Positions 1 to 8,158 of a stretch of 39,832 nt of DNA are shown here, in pieces. The position numbers and the translations under genes are program-made. Origin of the DNA: Prochlorococcus sp. AG-347-K22 (GTDB lineage Bacteria; Cyanobacteriota; Cyanobacteriia; PCC-6307; Cyanobiaceae); assembly GCA_003281285.1 (NCBI GenBank), contig QCCJ01000005.1, positions 1-39,832 of the forward strand. Reading direction: 5' to 3'. Numbering within the stretch: the stretch's first letter is position 1; every line of letters begins with the position of its first letter. Below the pieces are notes generated by a model. It saw only the letters and a program-made list of their open reading frames with translations, did not search any database and was not told where the DNA came from.

Positions 1-183
1 GAATACTTTAAATTAACAATGTACGTTGCAAGAAGAGAAAGTATCAAAAAAAATAATAAGCTTTCCAAGGTAGATTGGGGCATAACCATGAGTAGTACCA
101 AAAATGATATATCTTTAAAGAAACGAATTCTGAAAAAAAATCAACCCTTTCATTATTTTTTATTCTTAAACTTATATATTTAA
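1..183 (+). CDS. Possible 3' end of a gene cut by the window edge
   Basis: Frame 1 is open from the first base to a TAA at 181-183, giving about 60 residues. An internal ATG at 19 would give a 54-residue protein starting MYVARRES. The predicted peptide is basic, with many Lys and Asn, and has a hydrophobic aromatic tail. I recognise no family. It could be the C-terminus of a gene starting outside the window, a small independent gene, or chance. Confidence 0.2.
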   Translation, partial: EYFKLTMYVARRESIKKNNKLSKVDWGITMSSTKNDISLKKRILKKNQPFHYFLFLNLYI

Positions 184-218
184 TTTGTCTTATAAAATCT
201 CTGAGATTTAGATTGATT

Positions 219-575
219 TTAATTTAAAAAATATTTTTCTGCCCTCCTAAAGGCTTTTATTGCGCCTTTATAATCAAGACTTTTTAATTTTTCCTTACTT
301 TTTTGTTCAAGCATTTTTACTAATTCATTTCTCTTTATTTCATCAATTTTCAGCTTATGATCAAATATAAGATCAAATTTTGATGAATACAATCTAGATA
401 ATTCTTCTCTATATTTTTCAATAATTTTTTCATCACAAGATTTGGATTTTAATATTGCATTAGCTTTCATTTTGTCATCCATTGCCCCTTTAAAGTTTCC
501 TAGTTTAAATTTCTTTTCACTTGATCTAGTTAGCTTAATAATATTTCCTAATATAAATTCATTAGAATCTTTCAT
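219..575 (-). CDS. Small hypothetical protein with TPR-like helical pairs
   Basis: 118 residues, highly charged (Lys/Glu), with no signal peptide or membrane segment. Two stretches resemble half-TPR motifs: FKGAMDDKMKANAI near residues 29-42 and YKGAIKAFRRAEKYF at the C-terminus. A helical, possibly protein-binding role is inferred from that only. It starts at an ATG, stands alone on the minus strand, and lies about 80 bases from the next minus-strand gene. No enzymatic motif is visible. I do not recognise a named family. Confidence 0.5.
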   Translation of the reverse strand: MKDSNEFILGNIIKLTRSSEKKFKLGNFKGAMDDKMKANAILKSKSCDEKIIEKYREELSRLYSSKFDLIFDHKLKIDEIKRNELVKMLEQKSKEKLKSLDYKGAIKAFRRAEKYFLN

Positions 576-654
576 TTATTTATCTTAACCTAAGTTAATG
601 CTATCAGAATAAAGAAAAACAACTTATTATTTTAATACTCAAATAATTAAATAA

Positions 655-954
655 TTAACCAATAACAAGTCCTTTTTCAAGAAGTAAATCGAAAACCTCC
701 ACACTTTTTGTTTTCCCAAATTTGGGGGGCTTATGTAAATCTAATATTTCAGCAAGGCACATAATCCAATAGGTATCTTTTTTTAAATTTAGACCTTCGC
801 AAATATGGGTGGGGGCCGATTTAAAACAGCCAAAATCTGTTGATATATTAATGTTCATGATTTGAGTTTCAAGTTCCAGACTTAAAAGTTCTATTTCTTG
901 CTCAGAAAGGGATGTCCCAAAAGAATATGATTCAATTAAAAGTTGATAATTCAT
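655..954 (-). CDS. Hypothetical protein, paralogue of the gene at 18542-18832
   Basis: 99 residues from ATG 954. An in-frame ATG at 981 would overlap the upstream gene. I chose 954 because the protein then aligns from residue 1, without gaps at the N-terminus, with the protein at 18542-18832 (MNYQLLIESY against MELTELIKDY). Shared positions include LS-x2-EI, AP-x2-IC, a W-x2-C pair, an A-x-LD segment and a final P-K-x-G. Two family copies in one window suggest a small lineage-specific family. Function is unknown. The conserved cysteines may be structural. Confidence 0.6.
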   Translation of the reverse strand: MNYQLLIESYSFGTSLSEQEIELLSLELETQIMNINISTDFGCFKSAPTHICEGLNLKKDTYWIMCLAEILDLHKPPKFGKTKSVEVFDLLLEKGLVIG

Positions 955-968
955 AAAAGATTTATTTT

Positions 969-1250
969 TCAAGAAATCCAACGAGTTATTTTTGTACCCG
1001 TATAAATATGCCCTGAAGCTTCAACAATAGGTTTTGTTTCAGGATTCATAAAAATATCGTATAGAACATTTTCTGGTCCTTGAAAAATTACAGTTGCCCT
1101 TTGAGGATCATCTAATGATTTACCAATATAAAATGTTTTAACTCCCATTTCTTTAAACATCGACTGCTGTTCCTCAGCATTCATATGAGATTCATATTGT
1201 TCGAACGTATTACTTAGTTGAAAATCTAGAATAGTCGTTTCAATGGTCAT
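969..1250 (-). CDS. DUF3764-like small protein
   Basis: 93 residues from ATG 1250 (MTIETTILDFQLS). A longer frame starting at 1292 adds a basic stretch that does not fit the family. The layout, a beta-rich N-terminus TIETTILDFQLSNTFEQ, then MGVKTFYIGKSLDDPQRATVIFQ, then SGHIYTGTKITRW at the end, matches my recollection of DUF3764 proteins of marine picocyanobacteria. These have a ferredoxin-like fold as in ABM or EthD domains. Function is unknown. It lies just upstream of the minus-strand gene at 655-954, with which it may be co-transcribed. Confidence 0.65.
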   Translation of the reverse strand: MTIETTILDFQLSNTFEQYESHMNAEEQQSMFKEMGVKTFYIGKSLDDPQRATVIFQGPENVLYDIFMNPETKPIVEASGHIYTGTKITRWIS

Positions 1251-1389
1251 AGCAGTAATAAGATGTTTTTTAGATTTTAAATCTTTTTGCAAAAAAAATA
1301 ATTCAATAAAGATTAGTTTTTATTAAGCAATGTATTAACTAATTTTTATTTATGGGTTATAAATCAACTATGAAAAACAGATTTTAATT

Positions 1390-2733
1390 TTGGACTCAAA
1401 AATTTCTCCAAGAGAACAATGGACTAGTAAGTTGGGATTCATTCTTGCAGCTGCTGGTAGCGCAGTAGGTCTTGGTAACCTTTGGGGTTTCGCCTACAGA
1501 GCCTCTCAAGGTGGAGGTGCTGCTTTTGTACTTTTATACATACTAATCGTTTTAATTGTATGCCTTCCGGTATTTGTTGCTGAAATGGCTTTAGGAAGAA
1601 ACGCTACTGCCAGCACATTGCTTGCACCAGTTAAGTTAGCTGGAAAAAATTGGTATCCATTAGGAATTCTTTTCTTTATAGCTCCCTTGGGAATAGCATC
1701 ATATTATTCAGTCATAATGGGGTGGACCGCAGATACCTTGTTCCATTCATTATTTTTTGGATTACCAAAAAATTTAAGTGAAGCAGAATCTTTCTTTGGC
1801 TCAATTAGTAGTGGTAGCAGTGTTTTATTGGGACACCTATTAAGTCTTGTTCTTACAGCCATAATAGTTTCATCAGGAATAAAAAAAGGAATCGAAAAGG
1901 TGACACGATTCTTTATGCCTATACTTTTTATAATTCTTCTATCGCTAGCAATATGGGCCACTTCACTTTCAGGAGCATGGGAAGGATACAAAACATTTTT
2001 GTTTAAGTTTGACTTTGATGAATTGAGGAACCCTCAAACAATAAGAAATGCTTTTACACAAGCTTTCTTTTCTTTAAGTTTAGGAATTGGAGTTATGGTG
2101 ACTTATGCTTCCTATTTAAATAAAAAGAGTAATCTTCCAAAACTAAGTGTTGGAGTTGCATCATTGGATACTTTGGTGGGTCTTATGGCAGGACTTATTA
2201 CTTTTCCTATTGTTTTAACATTTGGTCTAAGTGATGCTATTTCTGAATCAACAGTTGGTGCATTATTTATATCAATTCCTACGGGCCTTGGGTCATATGG
2301 AGCGGTTGGAAGAGTTGTAGCTGTTGCATTTTTTGCACTAGCTTATATAGCAGCAATAACTTCCTCTGTTTCATTATTGGAAGTTCCAGTTTCCTCTTTA
2401 ATGGATAAATTTGGTTTTAAAAGAGAAAAATCTGTTTGGCTGATAACTCTTTTCCTATTCTTAGCAGGAATTCCTTCTGCATTGAACTTAAACATTCTTG
2501 GAACTATTGATTCGATTTTTGGAGGGGTATTACTTATCTTTGGTGGATTCTTGGTTACTTTCTTTATGGGATGGGTAGTACCTAGCAAGTTTAATGAAGA
2601 ACTTAGTGATTCAAAAGTAGGAATCAAAACGACACGTTATTTGAAATTCATGACAAGGTGGGTTGCGCCCCCAATTATTGGTTTTGGACTATTTATTAGT
2701 GTGTTTGATTTGCTGAAAGGCTGGGTAAGTTAA
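1390..2733 (+). CDS. Sodium-dependent symporter, NSS (SNF/LeuT) family
   Basis: 447 residues from a TTG start, DSKISPREQW being the usual cytoplasmic lead. This is a secondary transporter in the inner membrane that should couple Na+ entry to uptake of an amino acid or similar small molecule. The first helix carries the family signature AGSAVGLGN (Asn30 aligns with the Na+ ligand Asn27 of LeuT) followed by a QGGGAAF turn. About 11-12 hydrophobic segments follow. Unusually, the family's R-F-P triplet after GNxW is G-F-A here (Gly33, Ala35), so the extracellular-gate arginine is absent. The family is clear but the substrate cannot be predicted. Confidence 0.92.
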   Translation: MDSKISPREQWTSKLGFILAAAGSAVGLGNLWGFAYRASQGGGAAFVLLYILIVLIVCLPVFVAEMALGRNATASTLLAPVKLAGKNWYPLGILFFIAPLGIASYYSVIMGWTADTLFHSLFFGLPKNLSEAESFFGSISSGSSVLLGHLLSLVLTAIIVSSGIKKGIEKVTRFFMPILFIILLSLAIWATSLSGAWEGYKTFLFKFDFDELRNPQTIRNAFTQAFFSLSLGIGVMVTYASYLNKKSNLPKLSVGVASLDTLVGLMAGLITFPIVLTFGLSDAISESTVGALFISIPTGLGSYGAVGRVVAVAFFALAYIAAITSSVSLLEVPVSSLMDKFGFKREKSVWLITLFLFLAGIPSALNLNILGTIDSIFGGVLLIFGGFLVTFFMGWVVPSKFNEELSDSKVGIKTTRYLKFMTRWVAPPIIGFGLFISVFDLLKGWVS

Positions 2734-3136
2734 AAATATATTAAAAATATTAATGTATAAAATTGAATAAATATACTGAAATATAGTACAAAAATAGGGT
2801 GTAGGCACAAAGCTTTAAGCTATTAAATTTCTTAAATTTTTTTGAGAATTTTGAGCACAATAAAAAAATTTAATAAAAAATACAAGTATTAGCAATGACT
2901 TCTATGAAAAGCAGAATATTATTAAAAAATTTACTTTTGAAATTTTTCAGAGTCAAAAAGTTTTTCCAAGACAATAAATATACTGCAGAACCTTTTTTAA
3001 AGAAGTATTAAAATTTAACTTCTATTTAATCTCGAACGTATGGGCAAAAACCATCCCTAATAGAATCTATATAAAATACATTTAGATGTTTAATTTAAAT
3101 AAATTAGAACGCCTACAAGCATAGATAGCAAATTTG
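2734..3136. other. Intergenic region between symporter gene and selO
   Basis: About 400 bases, very AT-rich. A 38-codon frame from ATG 2895 to TAA 3011 encodes a basic peptide starting MTSMKSRILL. I see no independent support for it. No terminator hairpin or RNA gene is evident. The selO promoter must lie here, but no site stands out. Confidence 0.4.
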
Positions 3137-4840
3137 ATGTCAACCAAATCTGATTCATTAAAAGGAAAGCTTACAGAAAATTTTTCTGAATTTTCTCAAC
3201 AATCTGACTATTCTTTTATGAATTCTCTTAAAGCAGATCCTCAATCAACAAAAGATGGAAAAGATCATAAGCCACGTTCAGTATATTCAGGTCATTACGT
3301 ACCAGTCGTTCCAACTGCTATTCCAGATCCTGAATATATTTCCCATAGCGACAAACTTTTTAAAGAACTAAGGCTAAGCTCAGATCTTACTAAAGACCAG
3401 AATTTTTGTCGTTTTTTTTCGGGTGATATTTCTGTTGCTAATTATCCAATGAGTCCTTTTGGTTGGGCAACAGGTTATGCATTATCAATTTACGGGACTG
3501 AATATACCCAACAATGTCCCTTTGGAACTGGCAATGGTTATGGCGATGGCAGAGCAATTTCTGTTTTTGAAGGTTTATTCAATGGGAAAAGAATGGAAAT
3601 GCAACTTAAAGGAGGAGGTCCAACTCCCTATTGTCGTGGAGCAGATGGTAGAGCTGTCTTGAGGTCTAGCGTACGAGAATTTCTCGCACAGGAATTAATG
3701 AATGCCTTGGGAATCCCTACCTCAAGATCTTTAACACTTTATGTCTCACGTTCAGAAATAGTTAGAAGACCGTGGTATTCCAAAGGGTCCAGATATTTTG
3801 AACCTGATATCATGATTGATAATCAAGCGGCAATTACTACGAGAGTCGCTCCATCTTTTTTACGTGTAGGCCAGATTGAACTTTTTGCAAGACGAGTTCG
3901 TAATAATGCGCATGATGAGGCCCTCAATGAACTAAAGATGATAGTTCAACATCTAATTGATAGAAATTATAAAGATGAAATTGAATATGAGGTTTCAATT
4001 GAAAGTAAAGTAATAAAACTAGCTTTTTTATATAGATCAAGACTTATATCACTTATAGCCAACTGGATGCGAGTTGGTTATTGCCAGGGTAATTTCAATA
4101 GTGATAATTGTGCTGCTGGTGGTTATACCTTGGATTATGGCCCCTTTGGATTCTGTGAATTGTTTGATCCAAGATTTCAACCATGGACAGGTGGAGGTGA
4201 ACATTTCTCATTTTTTAACCAACCTTCTGCAGCGGCAATCAACTTTAAAACATTCTGTTCCTCTCTTAGTCCGTTACTTTCACAAAGCAAACAATATCAA
4301 GAAAAGTTAGATCAAATCGAAAAAGACTTTTCTGAATTAATGAATAATGAATTGATGAAAATGTGGGCAAACAAGCTTGGTTTAGAACATTACAACGAAA
4401 CTCTAATAAATGAATTTTTTAATCTCATGGTCATTTCAAAAGCAGACTATACAATTTTGTTCCGTAAACTCTCTGAAATACCTGATAACTTAGATTCTTT
4501 AAAAGACTGTTTCTATTTACCAATTAATGACGAGCTCAATAATAGATGGGAAGTATGGATTGAAAAATGGCAATCAGTCTTGAAGAAAGAGGGAAATATT
4601 AAAGCAAAATCGGCATCAATGAAATCCCTTAATCCAGTCTATACTTGGCGAGAATGGTTGGTCGTTCCCGCATATGAAGAAGCTGAAAAAGGAAATTACA
4701 AAAAAATAAAAGAGTTACAAGATGTCTTTAGCAATCCATATATAGAAAAACCCTCAGATATAGATCAAAAATATAATCGACTAAAGCCAAGCAAGTATTT
4801 TAACTATGGAGGCGTATCTCACTACAGCTGTTCTTCATAA
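3137..4840 (+). CDS. selO: Protein adenylyltransferase SelO (YdiU/UPF0061 family)
   Basis: 567 residues. SelO is a pseudokinase-fold enzyme that transfers AMP from ATP to Ser, Thr or Tyr of proteins, linked to redox stress. I place the start at ATG 3137 rather than the adjacent TTG 3134. The nucleotide-binding region is plain: GDGRAISVFEG, then MQLKGGGPTPYCRGADGRAV and LRSSVREFLAQE. The protein ends Tyr-Ser-Cys-Ser-Ser. The antepenultimate Cys sits where animal SelO has selenocysteine and E. coli SelO has a regulatory disulfide cysteine. The roughly 70-residue N-terminal lead before the core is longer than in E. coli. It is monocistronic. Confidence 0.93.
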   Translation: MSTKSDSLKGKLTENFSEFSQQSDYSFMNSLKADPQSTKDGKDHKPRSVYSGHYVPVVPTAIPDPEYISHSDKLFKELRLSSDLTKDQNFCRFFSGDISVANYPMSPFGWATGYALSIYGTEYTQQCPFGTGNGYGDGRAISVFEGLFNGKRMEMQLKGGGPTPYCRGADGRAVLRSSVREFLAQELMNALGIPTSRSLTLYVSRSEIVRRPWYSKGSRYFEPDIMIDNQAAITTRVAPSFLRVGQIELFARRVRNNAHDEALNELKMIVQHLIDRNYKDEIEYEVSIESKVIKLAFLYRSRLISLIANWMRVGYCQGNFNSDNCAAGGYTLDYGPFGFCELFDPRFQPWTGGGEHFSFFNQPSAAAINFKTFCSSLSPLLSQSKQYQEKLDQIEKDFSELMNNELMKMWANKLGLEHYNETLINEFFNLMVISKADYTILFRKLSEIPDNLDSLKDCFYLPINDELNNRWEVWIEKWQSVLKKEGNIKAKSASMKSLNPVYTWREWLVVPAYEEAEKGNYKKIKELQDVFSNPYIEKPSDIDQKYNRLKPSKYFNYGGVSHYSCSS

Positions 4841-4886
4841 AATTTCAATCCTGATACAGATTAAATAACTTTGAGAAAGATCTTAT

Positions 4887-5048
4887 TTATTTTTTATATA
4901 ACTTTTCTAATTGCTTAATTTCCTCTCTTAGATCCTTACCTCTCTTATTCAATTTATTATTTTTAATTATTATTGGAATAATCCACCAAGCTTGAAGACC
5001 TAAAAAAATAAATACTAGAATCAATAATTCAAAAGTACCAGACTGCAT
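4887..5048 (-). CDS. Small single-pass membrane protein
   Basis: 53 residues from ATG 5048. Residues 6-28 form one transmembrane helix (FELLILVFIFLGLQAWWIIP), followed by a Lys/Arg-rich cytoplasmic helix with a coiled-coil pattern (LREEIKQLEKLYKK). Short proteins with this layout recur in Prochlorococcus genomes. No function is known to me. It lies convergent to selO and about 70 bases downstream of the minus-strand gene at 5121-5303, with which it may share a transcript. Confidence 0.6.
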   Translation of the reverse strand: MQSGTFELLILVFIFLGLQAWWIIPIIIKNNKLNKRGKDLREEIKQLEKLYKK

Positions 5049-5120
5049 TTTATAGTTAACCTTCTTAGGTCATAACATTATTCTAAAAGTTATTAAACAT
5101 TCTTGAGATAATCAATATTT

Positions 5121-5303
5121 CTAGGATGCCTCTAATTCAATATTAAGTTCAATACCCTTTGAAATGATTGCTTCTTTAAATTCAAAAAGTTTGGAAATTA
5201 TTCTTTGCTTCTCTTGATCAGTTTTATAGATATCCTCTACAACTTCCTGCATTGCAAGTGTAACTTTTTGTAGTTTGATTTCTAAGTCTTCCCTGTAATT
5301 CAT
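5121..5303 (-). CDS. Small coiled-coil hypothetical protein
   Basis: 60 residues from ATG 5303, acidic and Glu/Lys-rich. Leu, Ile and Val recur in heptad-like spacing through most of its length (LEIKLQKVTLAMQEVVEDI, then IISKLFEFKEAIISKG), so it is probably an alpha-helical dimer. It has no membrane segment and no cysteine. I do not recognise a named family. The next minus-strand gene is the small membrane protein at 4887-5048. Confidence 0.5.
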   Translation of the reverse strand: MNYREDLEIKLQKVTLAMQEVVEDIYKTDQEKQRIISKLFEFKEAIISKGIELNIELEAS

Positions 5304-5453
5304 AGCCTTAAAGAAATTACCTTTTTTATTAAAAAAGAAAATAATTATTAGTAAATAAGTACTTAACCTTAAAAGGATTGACAGCTAAACAAATGAGATA
5401 TAACTTATAGTACAAATGTATTAAAATTCATCCAGCCAATTATAAGTTAAAGC

Positions 5454-5723
5454 ATGGAGCCTAAGTACTCATTTGGTTGTAGCAATAGCAAGCCGAACGG
5501 ATGCCTGCTAAATCCTGAAGGCAGCAGAATGCTCTTTTTCGAAGAATGCAAAAATTCTGCTAAACCTAATTTTAAAATTGATATCCATCTTTTCTATACT
5601 AATCACCTTGGAGAACCTGGAGGATACAAATCCTCTGAAAAACTCAACATAGATTTAGCCTGGGAAAAGTGGCACGAACTTCACCAAAAAGGGTGGACAG
5701 AAGTGGCTCACAATTATGGGTAA
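5454..5723 (+). CDS. DUF1651-like small protein
   Basis: 89 residues from ATG 5454. The C-terminal half has the pattern I associate with DUF1651 of marine cyanobacteria: a beta strand, a Lys/Ser-rich loop, then a helix with A-W-x-K-W-x-x-L and a closing GW-x-x-V (AWEKWHELHQKGWTEV). The N-terminus holds two cysteines in GCSNSKPNGC and a third in FEECKNS, so zinc or disulfide use is possible but unproven. Function is unknown. It precedes nirA by about 165 bases and is probably transcribed separately. Confidence 0.55.
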   Translation: MEPKYSFGCSNSKPNGCLLNPEGSRMLFFEECKNSAKPNFKIDIHLFYTNHLGEPGGYKSSEKLNIDLAWEKWHELHQKGWTEVAHNYG

Positions 5724-5827
5724 GGACTCCTGCCAAAAAAAAAGCCTTTATATTTTTATGAGCTTAAGAATTCCCTAAAATATGGAATTCGGTATCAAAA
5801 ATAAATAATCAATATTTATTGACATTT

Positions 5828-5869
5828 GTATATGATGAAACATTAAATTGTCTAAAATCTCATAAGAAT
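5828..5869 (+). promoter_or_regulatory. Candidate NtcA-activated promoter of nirA
   Basis: GTA-N8-AAC at 5828-5841 differs by one base from the NtcA consensus GTA-N8-TAC. Twenty-one bases downstream is TAAGAAT at 5863-5869, a degenerate -10 box at about the spacing known for NtcA class II promoters. The start codon of nirA is at 5888, so the leader would be short. NtcA control of nirA is well known in cyanobacteria. The exact site here is my inference. Confidence 0.4.
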
Positions 5870-5887
5870 TAAAGAATAAAAATAAAT

Positions 5888-7411
5888 ATGCAATATTATT
5901 TAAATGATAAAAAATTAAATAAAATTGAAAAGCAAAAGGCGGAAAAAGATGGTCTGAAAATTTTTGAAGAGTTAGATGATTACGCTCTTAAAGGGTGGGA
6001 AGAAATGGATGAAGTAGATTTGCAAATGCGCTTAAAGTGGTATGGCCTTTTTTGGAGACCAAAAACTCCTGGAAGATTTATGATGAGGCTTAGGGTTCCT
6101 AATGGTATTTTAAATTCTAATCAGTTAAAAGTAATAGCATCAATAGTTGCTAGATATGGAGAAGACGGTTCTGCAGATATAACAACTAGGCAAAATATTC
6201 AATTAAGGGGAGTTTTGATAAATGATCTACCAGATATTATCAAAAGACTCAGAGAGGTTGATATTACATCCGTTCAATCTGGAATGGATAATCCAAGAAA
6301 TGTTACTGGCAATCCACTAGCGGGAATTGATCCTGAAGAAATTATAGATACAAGAAAATATACTTCTGAATTAGAAAATTACTTAACAAATTCTGGTAAG
6401 GGTAACCCCGAATTCTCGAATTTACCGAGGAAGTGGAATACTGCAGTTGCAGGAGCAAAAGATAATTTTCTTCTACATAATGATCTTATCTTTCATCCTG
6501 TTTTTAAAAATGGAATCTTAGGCTTTGGTGTCTGGGTGGGAGGAATATTGTCAGCAACTTTGAATGCTTATGCTCTACCTCTAGATGTCTGGGTAGAAGA
6601 AAAAGATATATGCAAAATAACTGGAATTATTTGTTCTCTTTGGCGAGATAATGGAGATAGGTTTCTAAGAAATAAAGGAAGATTTAGATATTATTTGAAC
6701 TCTATAGGTATCGAAAAATTTAGAGAACTTGTAGAAGAAAAATTTGGAACTTTGTCGAACGATCCAGGCTCAATTTTCAACGCAAAACAAAGAAGTTTTT
6801 TTGGGATTAATAAACAAAAACAAAACAACCTTTACTTTGCTGGGTTACATATTCCTGTAGGAAGATTATGTGTAGAAGACATACAAGAAATTGCGAGACT
6901 AAGTGAAAAATATGGACAAAGTGAAGTAAGACTAACTGAAGATCAAAATCTAATTATTGTTGGCCTGAAAGATAATATTTTAGAAGAATTTGGTGATGAA
7001 GAAATTATTAATAAATTCAAATTAAATCCATCCCATTTTTCAGCGAGTACCGTTTCATGTACAGGGAGTAGTTATTGTAGCTTTGCTCTTGCAAATACCA
7101 AAGATATAGCAAGGAATATTTCTGAAAAATTAGATCGAGAACTTGAATTATCAGAGGAGGTTAAAATACATTGGACAGGTTGTCCAAATAATTGTGGACA
7201 AGCTCATATGGGTGGTATTGGCATGACTGGTACAAAGGTAAAAAAAGAGGGAGGTGGAACTGAGGATGGATATAATATCAGTATTGGAGGGAGGCAAGAT
7301 CACCTGCAAACCCTAGGCGAAACTGAATTTAAAAAAGTTAGTAAACATGAAATTTATAATTTAATCAAAGAAATTTTAATCAACAAGTTTAATGCAAAGT
7401 TAAAAACCTAA
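5888..7411 (+). CDS. nirA: Ferredoxin-nitrite reductase
   Basis: 507 residues from ATG 5888. NirA reduces nitrite to ammonium using six electrons from reduced ferredoxin, in the cytoplasm, with one siroheme and one 4Fe-4S cluster. The four cluster ligands are visible as Cys391-x5-Cys397 (SCTGSSYC) and Cys432-x3-Cys436 (GCPNNCGQ). The N-terminal half has the repeated ferredoxin-like reductase domain with RFMMRLRVPNG and the substrate-site segment TTRQNIQLRG. Length matches cyanobacterial NirA. It is followed after 9 bases by the NirX-like gene and is probably co-transcribed with it. Confidence 0.96.
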   Translation: MQYYLNDKKLNKIEKQKAEKDGLKIFEELDDYALKGWEEMDEVDLQMRLKWYGLFWRPKTPGRFMMRLRVPNGILNSNQLKVIASIVARYGEDGSADITTRQNIQLRGVLINDLPDIIKRLREVDITSVQSGMDNPRNVTGNPLAGIDPEEIIDTRKYTSELENYLTNSGKGNPEFSNLPRKWNTAVAGAKDNFLLHNDLIFHPVFKNGILGFGVWVGGILSATLNAYALPLDVWVEEKDICKITGIICSLWRDNGDRFLRNKGRFRYYLNSIGIEKFRELVEEKFGTLSNDPGSIFNAKQRSFFGINKQKQNNLYFAGLHIPVGRLCVEDIQEIARLSEKYGQSEVRLTEDQNLIIVGLKDNILEEFGDEEIINKFKLNPSHFSASTVSCTGSSYCSFALANTKDIARNISEKLDRELELSEEVKIHWTGCPNNCGQAHMGGIGMTGTKVKKEGGGTEDGYNISIGGRQDHLQTLGETEFKKVSKHEIYNLIKEILINKFNAKLKT

Positions 7412-7420
7412 AATATATTA

Positions 7421-8149
7421 ATGAGCAAAAGTGAAACTGAAATATTAGAAGTTTTAAATGGATTAGGTTCAAAAAAATTAGATCTTGATATTCTATTTTC
7501 ATACTATTCATTGGAATTATCTTTTGAGATTCGTAAAGTTATAGCAGAAAAGATAGGAATGCAAGAAAGGAAAGGATATCTTTTACTGGAAAAGATGATA
7601 AAAAAATTTGGCCTTAAAGTTGAATTTATTGAGGCCCTTAAATTAACAAATGAAAAAAATGCAAAAGATCTTTTACTAAAAAACCTTTATCAAAATAATA
7701 AGTTAAATATTCATATAATTAATGCTTTAGAACCCTGGGGAGGAGAAATCGAACTTAAATTAATTAGAGAAATATTCGATATTTGCAAAACAGAGTTTTG
7801 GATTGCAGGCCTTAATATTCTCCATTTCAAAGCCCATCAATTAACTGATGAAGAATTATTATATTTTATTGATCAAATAAAAGTTTACGATAATTTCAAA
7901 ATCAACTACAAGATTATCTCTATCTTAAAAAGAAGAGAAAGCGAAATAGTTTGTAAATTGCTCTATAAATATTCTTTAAATAAAGAATTAGAAATCGCTA
8001 AATATGCAATATTTTCTTTAGGGAGTATTTGGAATGATAATAGTTTTGAACAATTATCTAAATTAGAAAATGAAATAAAAGATCCTTTTTTACTTAAATG
8101 CATAAAAAATCAAAAAGTGATCTCAAATCAATTTCTAATAAATAAATAA
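7421..8149 (+). CDS. NirX-like helical-repeat protein downstream of nirA
   Basis: 242 residues from ATG 7421, only 9 bases after nirA, so almost certainly the same transcript. The protein is all-helical and Leu/Ile/Lys-rich, with repeating amphipathic helix pairs reminiscent of HEAT-like solenoids. It has no catalytic motif, cysteine cluster or membrane segment. Marine picocyanobacteria often carry a gene called nirX at this position, and I infer, without being able to align, that this is it. A role in nitrite reductase maturation or regulation is plausible but unshown. Confidence 0.6.
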   Translation: MSKSETEILEVLNGLGSKKLDLDILFSYYSLELSFEIRKVIAEKIGMQERKGYLLLEKMIKKFGLKVEFIEALKLTNEKNAKDLLLKNLYQNNKLNIHIINALEPWGGEIELKLIREIFDICKTEFWIAGLNILHFKAHQLTDEELLYFIDQIKVYDNFKINYKIISILKRRESEIVCKLLYKYSLNKELEIAKYAIFSLGSIWNDNSFEQLSKLENEIKDPFLLKCIKNQKVISNQFLINK

Positions 8150-8158
8150 ACTAGAGAA

